A stretch of DNA of 64,000 bases from positions 1 through 64,000 of the forward strand of contig JAKAJH010000006.1 in assembly GCA_021813905.1 (NCBI GenBank). Reading direction: 5' to 3'. A program made the position numbers and the translations under genes. Origin of the DNA: Bacteroidota bacterium. Lineage in GTDB: Bacteria; Bacteroidota; Ignavibacteria; UBA10030. Under the pieces are notes generated by a model. The model worked only from the letters and a program-made list of their open reading frames with translations. It searched no databases and was not told the DNA's origin. Positions 1-8,838 of the stretch are shown piece after piece (the stretch's first letter is position 1; every line of letters starts with the position of its first letter).

Positions 1-87
1 GTGTGGCATGGTCCGGTTCTCCCATTGGTGATGTTGGTAGTATGAGAACCAGATACCATTTTCGCAATGACGAATTCTCTTATTCTC
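1..87. other. Window edge, no supported gene
   Basis: These first bases are less GC-rich than the rest of the window. The forward frame 1 reads a short tail that stops at base 45 and could be the end of a gene outside the window, but nothing in it is recognisable. A 7-bp inverted repeat (GGTTCTC at 15-21, GAGAACC at 44-50) flanks a 22-base loop; one such pair by chance is not surprising. Confidence 0.3.
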
Positions 88-402
88 TCAACCTCCTGGC
101 TGTCTCATCGTCGTGGGGGGCAATATAGGATTCTTCGCGCCCATGGCGGTGGGATTCTTCACATGGGCGGGCGGGGGACCCGCAATGAAGACTTTCTCGA
201 TCGTCGCCACGTCGCCCACTTTGTCGTACCAGAGCACATCGTCGATCGCTTTCGCCAGCTGGTCGAGCCGGTGATCCAGCGCCTCGAAGCGCCGATCGAT
301 CTGTTTCTGGAGATCAGAATTCTGTCCCCCATCCTGCGCCCGGCCTGTAACGGACAGGCCGCAGAGCAGGGCAATAATTGCGATCCGAGAGTGTTGCTTC
401 AT
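88..402 (-). CDS. Short secreted protein, probable N-terminal remnant of an S9/esterase-like alpha/beta hydrolase
   Basis: The 104-residue product opens with a convincing signal peptide (about residues 1-22, cut after GRA-Q), and AAGGAG sits 7 bases before the ATG. A charged, probably helical stretch (about 30-56) follows, then WYDKVGDVATIEKV and GPPPAHVKNPTAMGAKNP. From memory, that last segment resembles the conserved start of large secreted alpha/beta hydrolases (prolyl-oligopeptidase or acetyl-xylan-esterase type), where it leads into the catalytic domain. Here the frame ends almost at once and no hydrolase domain follows in any frame before the window edge. I infer a truncated gene. An alternative is a genuine small periplasmic protein that shares only this motif. 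Confidence 0.55.
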   Translation of the reverse strand: MKQHSRIAIIALLCGLSVTGRAQDGGQNSDLQKQIDRRFEALDHRLDQLAKAIDDVLWYDKVGDVATIEKVFIAGPPPAHVKNPTAMGAKNPILPPTTMRQPGG

Positions 403-506
403 GACTGCTCCTTCCGCAAGACGTCAATTCGTGCCGCTTTCGACACCGGCAGGGACCTCATTGTGCGCGGCGCACGCACTCTTTTTTCTCCCTCCCCCTC
501 ATTCGT

Positions 507-576
507 CATTCTCCATCCTCCATCCTCCATCCTCCATCCTCCATCCTCCATTCTTCATTCTTCATTCTTCATTCCC
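507..576. repeat. Ten-unit heptanucleotide tandem array
   Basis: Seventy bases divide exactly into ten 7-bp units on the + strand: one CATTCTC, five CATCCTC, three CATTCTT and one CATTCCC. In the orientation of the neighbouring minus-strand S46 gene the unit reads GAATGAA/GATGGAG, and the array begins at that gene's stop codon (bases 569-571 lie inside unit 9). Bases 403-506 upstream hold nothing else I recognise. Forward ORFs that read through the array as SILHPPS repeats are artefacts. Confidence 0.93.
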
Positions 577-2713
577 CGACCCCCATCTCTTCCAGCAAGA
601 ATCCCGCTCCTCCCACCTTTTCCGTCACCCACAGCACATACCGGATGTCCACGGCGATGGAGCGGCTGTACGATTCGCTCCAGGCGAAATCATTGATCGT
701 GGCCTCGAACGTGCGGTCGAAGTTGATGCCGATCATCTCGCCCCGGGCGTTCATCACCGGGCTGCCGGAGTTACCGCCGGTCGTGTCCGTATCGTACAGG
801 ATCGCCACCGGCACGTCATCCAGTTTCGGGTGCCGGAAGCGGCCGAAATCCTTCTTTGCCGCCAGCTCGCGGATCTTCGCGGGCGTGTTATAGAGGTCAC
901 GATCACGCGTCTTCTCGATGACGCCGCGGAGCGTGGTGATGGGCGAATACCACACGGCGTCGGCGGGCGAATAGCCGCGCACATGGCCGTAGGTGAACCG
1001 GAGCGTGCTGTTAGCGTCGGGAATGAACGTCGCCTGCTGGAAGCGGGACTTCATGTCAACCAGCACGGCCATGGCTTTCGACAAGGCACCCTCACGTCGC
1101 TGACGGATCTCGCGCAGCTGCCGGTACGACGGCTCGAGGGCAAGCGCCAGCCGGATGAACGGATCGTTCGTCTGTTCCAGCGCCTCGGGACTCAGTGCGA
1201 GCGCGCCGAGGATGAAGTCTGCATTGCTGAGTCGTGTGCGGGCGACGGCGGTATCGACAAACCGGTCGAGCGACGTATCGGAGTAATCGTTGCCCAGCGC
1301 GGAATCCAGCGGGGCGATGCGCTGATCGGACGGCAGGGCGCCGGCCAGCGAAAGCATCTTCTTCAGGAAGAGTCGCTGCGTGGGCGCGTACAGATCGCGG
1401 ATCGTCTGCTGATACGATTCCCGCAATGCGTCACGGTTACGGTCCGCGTAGCGGGACACCCGTTCACTGTCGGGCTTCTGGAATTCGTGCGTGGCGTCGA
1501 GCAGCGAGAAGGCAAGACTCAGCAGTGTCGAGGAAGGTCGCAGATAATCGAGCACGAGCTCGGAGGGTGCCCGGGAAGTCATCTCGCGATACACAGCAGC
1601 GATGTCGGCAAGTGCGGTTCCCGCGCGGGCCGTCCGTGCCGGGTCGGCGTCGATGTACTGCCGGAGCCGCGCTTCCTCCGCTTCTTTTTGTGCCACGAGA
1701 TGGAGCCGTGCCATGCCTTTCAGCTTTCCGCGATAATTCTTCGAGGTGTTGGCGAGGCCCTTGATCCAGGCGTCGTGCTTGAGTGCCACGGCGCGGTCGT
1801 CCTTGCCCAGCTGTTCCATGGTCGCGATCTGCCACTCGTACAGGTCGGCGACAAAGGGCATACGGACGGATTCCTCGTACGCAAGGTAGTGCGAAGTCCG
1901 GTGACGGAATGTGCGTCCCGGATAGCCGAGAATGAAGACGAGGTCCCCTTCATCCACTCCGTTCGGATTGACCCGCAGGAATTTGCGGGCATGGTACGGC
2001 ACGTTTTGCGGTGAATAAGCGGCCGGACAGCCGTCAGGCCCGACGTAGGCGCGGAGGAACGAAAAATCGCCGGTATGCCGGGGCCACATCCAGTTGTCGT
2101 CCTCGCCGCCGAATTCTCCCACCGACCGCGGCGGAACGTACACCAGTCGCACGTCGCGGATCAGCAGCGAGATGAACAGCACGTACGATTTTCCCGCGAA
2201 CATCTCGGCCACTTCCGCGCGTCGGCCCGGCTGAGCGCTCTCCGTCTCCCGCACAATCCGGCGGATCTGCTCCTCGATGGAGCGCGTCCGCGCGCCCAGA
2301 TCCATCGTGTCCGTGATCCCCGACAGCACCTCCGATGACACATCGCGGTACGATTCGATCAGCCGCACCGTCTGACCCCGGGCGGGGAGTTCGTCGTCCC
2401 GGCGCACAGCGAGATAACCGTTTGTCACGTAATCGTGCTCGGGCGTGCTCGCGGCGGCCACAGAACCGAACGCGCAGTGATGATTCGTCAGGATCAATCC
2501 CTCCGGAGAGACGAATGAGCCCGTGCAGCCGCCGAGATGGACGATGGCGTCGATCAGGCTGACTCCGCGCGGATTGTAGATATCCTGAACGGAGATGGTG
2601 AGCCCGATCGTGCGCAGGTCGAGCTTCTGCAGCTGGGTGACGGGATACATTCCTTCTTCGGCATGAAGGGAGAGAGAAAGACAGCACGCCAGCGCGAGGA
2701 CAAGACGTTTCAT
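569..2713 (-). CDS. S46 family dipeptidyl-peptidase, predicted DPP11-like (acidic P1)
   Basis: A 714-residue exported serine peptidase that should remove dipeptides from the N-termini of extracellular oligopeptides. I start it at MKRLVLALACCL, which gives a clean signal peptide; the track's 22 extra residues do not look like one. The catalytic His lies in LTNHHC (about 77-79) and the nucleophile in TGGNSGSPV (Ser about 649). Eighteen residues after the Ser is Arg in INFDR. In Porphyromonas gingivalis DPP11 the residue at that spacing (Ser655 to Arg673) selects Asp/Glu at P1, so acidic specificity is predicted here. Length matches the family. A second S46 gene at 54252-56426 has Gly at this position. 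No clear Shine-Dalgarno is visible. Confidence 0.93.
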   Translation of the reverse strand: MKRLVLALACCLSLSLHAEEGMYPVTQLQKLDLRTIGLTISVQDIYNPRGVSLIDAIVHLGGCTGSFVSPEGLILTNHHCAFGSVAAASTPEHDYVTNGYLAVRRDDELPARGQTVRLIESYRDVSSEVLSGITDTMDLGARTRSIEEQIRRIVRETESAQPGRRAEVAEMFAGKSYVLFISLLIRDVRLVYVPPRSVGEFGGEDDNWMWPRHTGDFSFLRAYVGPDGCPAAYSPQNVPYHARKFLRVNPNGVDEGDLVFILGYPGRTFRHRTSHYLAYEESVRMPFVADLYEWQIATMEQLGKDDRAVALKHDAWIKGLANTSKNYRGKLKGMARLHLVAQKEAEEARLRQYIDADPARTARAGTALADIAAVYREMTSRAPSELVLDYLRPSSTLLSLAFSLLDATHEFQKPDSERVSRYADRNRDALRESYQQTIRDLYAPTQRLFLKKMLSLAGALPSDQRIAPLDSALGNDYSDTSLDRFVDTAVARTRLSNADFILGALALSPEALEQTNDPFIRLALALEPSYRQLREIRQRREGALSKAMAVLVDMKSRFQQATFIPDANSTLRFTYGHVRGYSPADAVWYSPITTLRGVIEKTRDRDLYNTPAKIRELAAKKDFGRFRHPKLDDVPVAILYDTDTTGGNSGSPVMNARGEMIGINFDRTFEATINDFAWSESYSRSIAVDIRYVLWVTEKVGGAGFLLEEMGVGE

Positions 2714-2795
2714 GGTGAATTCCGGAGGTGAGTGAACGGATGACGCAGGAAGTTCTGACAAAAATGACAGAAATGCCATTCCGGGGGGATTCGCG

Positions 2796-2826
2796 TTGCC
2801 TTTGAGAACACTCTCCGGTATCTTGC
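2796..2826 (+). promoter_or_regulatory. Bacteroidota-type promoter of rsgA
   Basis: TTG at 2796-2798, a 20-base spacer, then TATCTTGC at 2819-2826. This matches the -33 TTG / -7 TAnnTTTG pattern of the Bacteroidota primary sigma factor. The predicted transcript would start about 20 bases before the rsgA ATG. Confidence 0.6.
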
Positions 2827-2850
2827 AGAAAGAAAGGGCTCATACAGAAC

Positions 2851-3933
2851 ATGTCGCAACTCGCACCGCTTGGATGGACACCCGCACTCGATACCGCCGC
2901 TGAATCCCACCGCGCCCAGGGCTTTGACATTGCGCGCGTGACCCAGGAACATCGGGGGGGATACACGATCCGCACTGACCGTTACGAGGTCTCCGCCGAG
3001 GTCTCCGGCCGGCTGATGTTCGACGCCGAAAGCCGGATCGATTATCCCGCGGTCGGCGACTGGGTCGCGGTCACGACCTATGACAACGACACCCACGCGA
3101 TCATTCATGCCATGCTGCCGCGCACCACGGTGCTGCAACGGAAGGCGCCCGGCAAGAAGCTCGAGAACCAGCTGATCGCCACGAACATCGATGCGGTGTT
3201 CGTCGTACAATCGCTGGACGAGACCTTCAATCTGCGCCGCATCGAACGCTTTGTGACCGTCGCCCGGGACAGCGGAGCCCGCGTCATCATCCTGCTCAGC
3301 AAGAAGGATCTTTGCGCACCCGACGATCTTGAGACGCACCGGCAGGAAGCTGCGGGCGTCTCGGCGGACGTTCCGGTGATCGCGTACAGCGCGTTCGACG
3401 CCACGGAAGTGGCTGCGGTGGCCGCCCTGATCAAGCCCGCGATGACTTTCTGCCTCATCGGCGCCTCCGGCGTCGGCAAGTCCACCCTGATCAACGCCCT
3501 GTCGGGGAAGGAACTGCTCGTCACCGGCGAGGTCCGCGAATTCGACGCCAAAGGCCGCCATACCACCTCCTCCCGCGAACTCATCATTTTGGAGACCGGC
3601 GGTATCCTCATTGACACCCCGGGCATGCGGGAACTGGGCCTCATGGAGGAATCGGCGGCGGTCGAGGATACGTTCGACGACATCCTCGAGATCGCCCGCG
3701 AGTGCAAATTCGGCGACTGCACGCACACGCACGAGCCCGATTGTGCCGTTAAGCAGGCGATGGAGGATGGGCGCATCGAAAGCGGCCGGTACGAAAGCTT
3801 TGTACGACTGCTGCGTGAGCGGAAATATCGCATGACGCGCCAGACCAATACCGGCATGATGAAGCGTCAGCTCGAGAACAAGAAGCGCCAGAAGGAACTG
3901 AAAAAGGCGATGAAGAAGAAGGGGAAGAAGTAG
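2851..3933 (+). CDS. rsgA: Ribosome small-subunit-dependent GTPase A
   Basis: A circularly permuted GTPase that helps late 30S subunit maturation by checking the decoding centre. An N-terminal OB-fold (about 1-110) precedes the permuted G domain: LLSKKD (G4, about 148-153) comes before GASGVGKST (P-loop, 204-212), and DTPGMREL (G3) follows, the order that defines the family. A zinc-knuckle region (CKFGDCTHTHEPDC) and a lysine-rich tail close the 360 residues. The gene has its own promoter in the gap shared with the divergent S46 gene. An octanucleotide array begins within 7 bases of the stop codon. Confidence 0.97.
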   Translation: MSQLAPLGWTPALDTAAESHRAQGFDIARVTQEHRGGYTIRTDRYEVSAEVSGRLMFDAESRIDYPAVGDWVAVTTYDNDTHAIIHAMLPRTTVLQRKAPGKKLENQLIATNIDAVFVVQSLDETFNLRRIERFVTVARDSGARVIILLSKKDLCAPDDLETHRQEAAGVSADVPVIAYSAFDATEVAAVAALIKPAMTFCLIGASGVGKSTLINALSGKELLVTGEVREFDAKGRHTTSSRELIILETGGILIDTPGMRELGLMEESAAVEDTFDDILEIARECKFGDCTHTHEPDCAVKQAMEDGRIESGRYESFVRLLRERKYRMTRQTNTGMMKRQLENKKRQKELKKAMKKKGKK

Positions 3934-3939
3934 GGGAGC

Positions 3940-3979
3940 GTACGAGGGTACGATCGTACGAGGGTACGAGAGTACGTAC
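3940..3979 (+). repeat. Octanucleotide GTACGANN array after rsgA
   Basis: Five consecutive 8-bp units: GTACGAGG, GTACGATC, GTACGAGG, GTACGAGA, GTACGTAC. The array starts 6 bases after the rsgA stop. The same unit, in the same orientation relative to the upstream gene, follows the stop codons of the ftsB-like gene (32016-32047) and hpnE (20554-20567). Confidence 0.88.
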
Positions 3980-4021
3980 GATAGGGGGGCCACCAGGTGT
4001 TCAGCTGTCGGGAGACTGCCC

Positions 4022-5542
4022 GTGAAGCGCGGAATTACCCTGCTGTGTCTTGTGCTCACCATTGAATCCATCAGCCCCGGCCAGCCGTCATTCATCCGGG
4101 ATTCGCTCGATGCGTTCATGAAGCGATCTCTGGCGCAGTGGCGCATTCCGGGCGCGGCGATCGCCATCGTAAAGGACGGCCGCATCGTCACTGCGAGCGG
4201 CTACGGCGTCCGCGAAGCCGGCAAGCCGGATCCGGTCGACGCCAACACGCTCTTCGGCATCGGATCGAACACCAAAGCCTTTACCGCGACGGCCATGGCG
4301 ATGCTGCAGGCCGATGGACGGTTGACGCTCAACGACAAGGTCGCGCGCTGGTTGCCGGAGTTCCGTGTTTTTGACACGCTTGCGACCCGTGAGCTGATGA
4401 TCCGGGATCTTTTGTGCCATCGGATCGGCCTGGGCGAATACGAGGGGGATTTTGTGATGTGGGGATCCACGTATCCCCGCGAAGAGATCGTCCGGCGCAT
4501 GCGATTCATGAAGCCGGCGACAAGCTTCCGCAGCACCTATGCGTACTGCAACAGCGCCTTCATCGTCGCCGGCGAAATTATTCCGCGTGCCGCCGGCGTG
4601 AGTTGGGATGCCTTCGTGCGCGACAGCATCCTCACGCCGCTCGGTATGCGCCGCACGAACACCTCGGTCACCGTCTTGGAAAAAGAATCGAACGCCGCCC
4701 GTCCGCACATGCTCATCGGCGGCCGGTCGGTGCCGATCCGCTACGGCAACATCGATAACTCCGCGCCCGCGGGCGCCATCAACTCCTCCGTTGCTGAAAT
4801 GGCGCACTGGCTGCTCATGCAGACCGACAGCGGTCGATACAACGGGCGACCGGTCGTTCCGTGGAGCGCCCTGAGCGAAACACGCACGCCGCAGATGGTG
4901 GTGGGGGAGCCGAGTGAGTACGAGCGGATGTCCGGCGCGGTTCACCTTAAGACCTACGGCCTCGGCTGGACCGTGATGGATTACGCGGGACGCCTCGTCG
5001 TGCGGCACACCGGAGAAGTGGACGGATTCATCTCACTCACCTGCGTCGTGCCGGAAGAACGCCTCGGATTCGTTTTGCTCACGAACTCGCTCGGGCACGA
5101 ATTCCAGTGGCCGGTCTTCTTTCAGGTGCTCGACGCGTATCTGGATCGGTCCTCCCGGGACTGGGAGGATGAGATCTTTGCGATCGTCTCCCGGCGGAAC
5201 GCAGCGGCCGCAGCGGATGAAGCGAAGCGCTTTGCCGTTCCGACGCAGCCGGCGGCTCTCTCCGCGTCGCTGGACGCGTATGCCGGCACCTACCGGCATG
5301 AGCAGTACGGAACGGTGGACGTCAGGAAGGAAGAAGACGGACTGCGCATGCATTTCTCCGCGCATCCGTCGCTGGTCGGCGTGCTGACGCATCAGAGCGG
5401 CGACCGGTTCATCTGCACATTCAGCGATCCGATCTTCGGCCGGAGCATCGTGCCGTTCACGGTGACGGAGGGACGCGCGGTGTCGTTCGTGCTGACCGTC
5501 GATCCGTGGGTGGATCCCACGGAGTACGTGTTCACGCGCTGA
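4022..5542 (+). CDS. Secreted serine beta-lactamase-like hydrolase (class C / S12 fold)
   Basis: A 506-residue periplasmic serine hydrolase of the class C beta-lactamase/D-peptidase superfamily. It begins at GTG with a short signal peptide ending near SPGQ. The three active-site elements are present: SNTK (Ser82-x-x-Lys85), YCN (about 174-176) and HTG (about 335). A C-terminal beta-rich domain from about 420, resembling the DUF3471 or lipocalin-like extension of such esterases and peptidases, completes it. Substrate cannot be told from sequence: D-amino-acid peptides, esters and cell-wall peptides are all possible, and family membership alone is not evidence of antibiotic resistance. It converges with the SpoIID-domain gene, the two stops being 9 bases apart. 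Confidence 0.9.
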   Translation: MKRGITLLCLVLTIESISPGQPSFIRDSLDAFMKRSLAQWRIPGAAIAIVKDGRIVTASGYGVREAGKPDPVDANTLFGIGSNTKAFTATAMAMLQADGRLTLNDKVARWLPEFRVFDTLATRELMIRDLLCHRIGLGEYEGDFVMWGSTYPREEIVRRMRFMKPATSFRSTYAYCNSAFIVAGEIIPRAAGVSWDAFVRDSILTPLGMRRTNTSVTVLEKESNAARPHMLIGGRSVPIRYGNIDNSAPAGAINSSVAEMAHWLLMQTDSGRYNGRPVVPWSALSETRTPQMVVGEPSEYERMSGAVHLKTYGLGWTVMDYAGRLVVRHTGEVDGFISLTCVVPEERLGFVLLTNSLGHEFQWPVFFQVLDAYLDRSSRDWEDEIFAIVSRRNAAAAADEAKRFAVPTQPAALSASLDAYAGTYRHEQYGTVDVRKEEDGLRMHFSAHPSLVGVLTHQSGDRFICTFSDPIFGRSIVPFTVTEGRAVSFVLTVDPWVDPTEYVFTR

Positions 5543-5551
5543 TCCGCACGG

Positions 5552-6835
5552 TCAGTACGCCGGCTGCAGCTCGATCGTCGGAAAGTAGAAGCGCAGGATG
5601 TCGCGGAAGCTCTTCTTCTCCTGCGCCATCCCGATCGCACCCATCTGACACATCCCGACACCGTGTCCCCATCCCGCACCATGTAGAATGAAGTCGCCGG
5701 CCGCGTTCGTGTCGATCACCACGCACGAACTGCGCAGCGGCGGAGACCAGATCTGGCGGAACGCCAGCTGATTCTGCACCCGATATCTCCCGCGCTCCCC
5801 GACGAATGATGCCTTGAGAATCCTGCCCGAGGCGCCGCGCACGAGTGAATCCACCCGCAGCACGCGGCCGACGGGAGCCTTCACATTGACCCAGGCGGTC
5901 AGCGAATCGCCCGGCGTGACCACGCTCCAGCGCCAGTAGCCGGCGCTCGACGCGGGAAGTCCGGGATGCATGGCGGGATTGCAGTTCGCGATAGGATTGG
6001 AGGCGAGCCAGGCACGGAGCGTGGGCTCGTCGCTGAGCGAACCGGCGACGACCGTGTCGGCGTCCGGGTGGGCATGCCAGTACGGTTCGGGCCCGCTCCG
6101 TTCGGGCCAGATGTTCTCCACGTTCTCGGTGAAGCCGCCGCAGGTGGAGGCATAATACCCGCCGACCGGCTGGCCGTTGGCCGTCAGCACCAGCGATCGG
6201 GTTTCGCGGATCGCGCGCTTGACCTCAGGGGTCCGCTGGGCCACGCCGGCATAGACCTGGCACTCGACATCGGCGCACAGATCGAAATCGGGTCCATGGT
6301 ACCGTCCATCGCGCAGTGCCACCACGGTCTCGGATCGCGCGGCGACCGTCTGGGCTTTGAGTGCCTCCAGCGGTGCATCCGTTCCGATCTCGTACGGCAC
6401 CACGCCGCCGAGGTACTGCTCGAGCGGCAGCTGGACGACGACCGACAGATTGCCGTCCGGCATTGCCCGCATCCGGAGCGTCCCTTCGTAGAAGCGGTCC
6501 TGCCGTCCTTCCCACCACCAGCCGATCCCGTACGGAACGCTCAGGATCTTCATCTGGCCGCTCGCCTCGAGCGATTCGAGCACGAGCAGTGAATCGTCGA
6601 ACAGGACGGCGCCGGTCGATTCCAGCACGACGTGATCGTTCGAGACCGAAATGGTCAGCGCCTGGCCGGGACTGAGGACGGCGCGCGTGGCGTCTTCAAT
6701 TTCCCACACGCCTTGCGGAATCAGAACGATGCGCGGAACGGTGTGAACAATCTGCACGCGGACGACCGGCTCTTCGGCGGAGGCACGCAGAACGGAACAG
6801 ACGAGAGCGACAAACAGGAGGAGAGGACGTTTCAT
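5552..6835 (-). CDS. Secreted SpoIID/LytB-domain protein
   Basis: A 427-residue exported protein with a signal peptide (MKRPLLLFVALVCSVLRASA). The SpoIID core begins near residue 140 with LPLEQYLGGVVPYEIG, whose Glu matches the catalytic Glu of SpoIID lytic transglycosylases, followed by APLEALKAQTVAARS. The domain ends with GWGHGVGMCQMGA and a Tyr-Phe-rich tail. SpoIID cleaves glycan strands and LytB enhances amidases; in non-spore-formers these proteins are thought to act on septal or stem-peptide-free peptidoglycan. The region before about residue 130 is beta-rich and not recognised. It is divergent from the M14 gene and has a good promoter. Confidence 0.92.
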   Translation of the reverse strand: MKRPLLLFVALVCSVLRASAEEPVVRVQIVHTVPRIVLIPQGVWEIEDATRAVLSPGQALTISVSNDHVVLESTGAVLFDDSLLVLESLEASGQMKILSVPYGIGWWWEGRQDRFYEGTLRMRAMPDGNLSVVVQLPLEQYLGGVVPYEIGTDAPLEALKAQTVAARSETVVALRDGRYHGPDFDLCADVECQVYAGVAQRTPEVKRAIRETRSLVLTANGQPVGGYYASTCGGFTENVENIWPERSGPEPYWHAHPDADTVVAGSLSDEPTLRAWLASNPIANCNPAMHPGLPASSAGYWRWSVVTPGDSLTAWVNVKAPVGRVLRVDSLVRGASGRILKASFVGERGRYRVQNQLAFRQIWSPPLRSSCVVIDTNAAGDFILHGAGWGHGVGMCQMGAIGMAQEKKSFRDILRFYFPTIELQPAY

Positions 6836-6862
6836 CGGCGTTTCCCGGGTGGTGAGGGTGAG

Positions 6863-6893
6863 GCAAGATACAGAAATGTGTCCGGACGGGCAA
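6863..6893 (-). promoter_or_regulatory. Bacteroidota-type promoter of the SpoIID-domain gene
   Basis: On the minus strand TTG (6893-6891), exactly 20 bases, then TATCTTGC (6870-6863), 28 bases before the ATG at 6835. The -7 element is identical to those before rsgA and the response regulator gene. Confidence 0.6.
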
Positions 6894-6970
6894 CGAATTC
6901 TCGTGCGGGATCAGTCGCGCGGCAACGATCTATCTGCTATATTACCCGTCCGAATCTCCGGAGACCCGAC

Positions 6971-8758
6971 ATGACCCGCTGCATCCTCGCTGTCTTGCTT
7001 CTCCCTGTTGTTCTGTTCGCCCAAACGCCGGACCGGTGGCGTACCGAGTACGAAACAAGCGGATACCTTCGCACAGGCCGATACGCGGAGACCGTCACGT
7101 ACTGTCAGCGCCTTGCCCACGCCTCGCCGTGGGTGCGGTACGAGAGCTTCGGTACGAGTCCCCAAGGGCGCGATCTGCCGCTGGTCATTCTCTCGCGTGA
7201 CGGGGCGTTCACCCCCGAGGCCGCACGAAAGAGCGGCAAGGCGATCGTCATGATCCAGAGCGGTATTCACGCGGGGGAGATCGACGGGAAGGATGCGTCG
7301 CTCATCCTCATGCGCGAGATTGCGATCACGAAAGAGCGCGCCGCGCTCCTGGATCACGCCGTCGTTCTCTTCATCCCCATCTTCAATGTCGACGGACATG
7401 AACGCTTCGGCCCCTCCAACCGCATCAACCAGAACGGTCCGGAGGAGATGGGCTGGCGCGTCACTGCGCAGAATCTGAACCTGAACCGCGACTACATGAA
7501 AGCCGACGCGCCGGAGATGCAGGCGTGGCTGAAGCTGTTCAACGCGTGGATGCCGGATTTCTTCGTCGATTGCCACGTCACCGACGGCATCGACTTCCAG
7601 TATGATGTCACCTTCGAGATGGAACCGTACCCCAATGCGGATCGCACGCTCGCCGCATGGTACGAGCGCACCTTCATTCCGCGCATGATCGCGGACGTGC
7701 AAAACGCCGGTCACCTGATCGCGCCGTATGTCGTCGCCCGCGAGGACAACGATCTGTCGAAGGGCCTCGTTTGCAGCACCAGCGGCCCCCGGCTCTCCAC
7801 GGGGTATTGCGCCAAGCAGAACTGTCCGGCGCTGCTGATTGAAACGCACATGCTGAAGCCGTACCGGCAGCGCGTCTCGGCAACTCATGATATCCTTGTG
7901 TCCACGCTCTCGTTCGTGAATGAGAACACCGCGTCATTGCATCGCGTCATCGCCGAGGCTGATGCGCGGACGAAGACGATGGCTGACGCGTCGGACCGGC
8001 CGTTTCTTCCCCTGCGCTACGAGCTGACTCCTGCGTTTCATCTCGTGCCGTTCAAGGGCGTCGTTGCCCGATTCGAACCGAGCGAGATCTCCGGTACGGT
8101 CCGGCGGATCTACACGTCGGAGCCGCAGGACACGGTGATCCCGTACTTCGACGTGTTTCGCGTGACGGATTCTGTCCGTTTGCCGGCGGCGTACGCCATC
8201 CCCAAGGAATGGAACGCAGTGATCGAGCGATTGCACTGGCACGGGATCCGGACCGAGCGTCTGACGCGCGACACGGATGTCGCGGTGTCGATCTACCGGC
8301 TGAACAATCCCCAATGGCAGCAACGTCCCTTCGAAGGGCACCACGCGGTGAGCTTTACACCGGAGCTGTTGCACGAGCGCTCTCGTCTGGCTGCGGGCAC
8401 GGTCATTGTCCCCGCCGATCAACGGCGCGCCGCGCTCGTTGCGGGATTGCTGGAGCCGTCGGCTCCGGATGCGCTGGTGGGATGGGGATTCTTCGACGCG
8501 ATCTTCGAGCAGAAGGAGTACGGCGAGAGCTACGTGCTGGAGAAGCTGGCGCGGGAGATGATCGCGAAGGACCCGGAACTGAAGAAAGCATTCGACGCGA
8601 AGGTCGCGTCCGATTCCGTGTTCGCGAAGAATCCGTACGCCCGGCTGAATTTCTTCTACCAACGGTCGCCGTACCGGGATGCAAGCCTCGGCATGTATCC
8701 GGTCGTGCGCATTGAGGATCGCGCCGCCATGCGGGCGCTGCCGGTGACTGACCGGTGA
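6971..8758 (+). CDS. Secreted M14 zinc carboxypeptidase
   Basis: A 595-residue exported metallopeptidase. The start is MTRCILAVLLLPVV, which gives a signal peptide ending at FAQ; the 113 upstream residues of the track ORF are non-coding. Zinc ligands HAGEIDG (His100, Glu103) and a later His in DCHVTDG, plus NLNLNRDYMK for substrate binding, place it in the M14 carboxypeptidase fold, with a likely catalytic Glu in LLIETHMLKPY. A further 200 residues of unknown role follow the catalytic domain, as in the long M14 proteins of this lineage. It probably trims C-terminal residues from peptides outside the cytoplasm. No clean TTG/-7 pair precedes it, although TATATTAC lies about 30 bases upstream. 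Confidence 0.92.
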   Translation: MTRCILAVLLLPVVLFAQTPDRWRTEYETSGYLRTGRYAETVTYCQRLAHASPWVRYESFGTSPQGRDLPLVILSRDGAFTPEAARKSGKAIVMIQSGIHAGEIDGKDASLILMREIAITKERAALLDHAVVLFIPIFNVDGHERFGPSNRINQNGPEEMGWRVTAQNLNLNRDYMKADAPEMQAWLKLFNAWMPDFFVDCHVTDGIDFQYDVTFEMEPYPNADRTLAAWYERTFIPRMIADVQNAGHLIAPYVVAREDNDLSKGLVCSTSGPRLSTGYCAKQNCPALLIETHMLKPYRQRVSATHDILVSTLSFVNENTASLHRVIAEADARTKTMADASDRPFLPLRYELTPAFHLVPFKGVVARFEPSEISGTVRRIYTSEPQDTVIPYFDVFRVTDSVRLPAAYAIPKEWNAVIERLHWHGIRTERLTRDTDVAVSIYRLNNPQWQQRPFEGHHAVSFTPELLHERSRLAAGTVIVPADQRRAALVAGLLEPSAPDALVGWGFFDAIFEQKEYGESYVLEKLAREMIAKDPELKKAFDAKVASDSVFAKNPYARLNFFYQRSPYRDASLGMYPVVRIEDRAAMRALPVTDR

Positions 8759-8776
8759 ACGGCCGGATGGCGAGCG

Positions 8777-8807
8777 TTGCTTTTCGGACAACATTGCTGT
8801 ACCATGC
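8777..8807 (+). promoter_or_regulatory. Candidate promoter of the ITPase-like gene
   Basis: TTG (8777-8779), 20-base spacer, TACCATGC (8800-8807). The spacing is exact and the -7 is a moderate match. It lies between the M14 stop and the chosen ATG at 8839, which supports that shorter start. Confidence 0.45.
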
Positions 8808-8838
8808 TGCCGACGTGTGCACCCCGGACTCCCCACAG

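Noticed and set aside
15-50. GGTTCTC/GAGAACC inverted repeat at the left edge
   Set aside because: Only 7 bp with a 22-base loop; expected by chance and with no T-tract.
507-576. CRISPR array or coding repeat
   Set aside because: Units are 7 bases with no spacers; the translated SILHPPS repeat is only a consequence of the period.
401-2014. 537-aa forward ORF opposite the S46 gene
   Set aside because: High-GC antisense shadow; Pro/Arg/His-rich, and part of it is translated from the heptamer array.
4022-5542. Antibiotic-resistance beta-lactamase
   Set aside because: Class C fold motifs are shared with many esterases and peptidases; the extra C-terminal domain argues for a non-resistance role.
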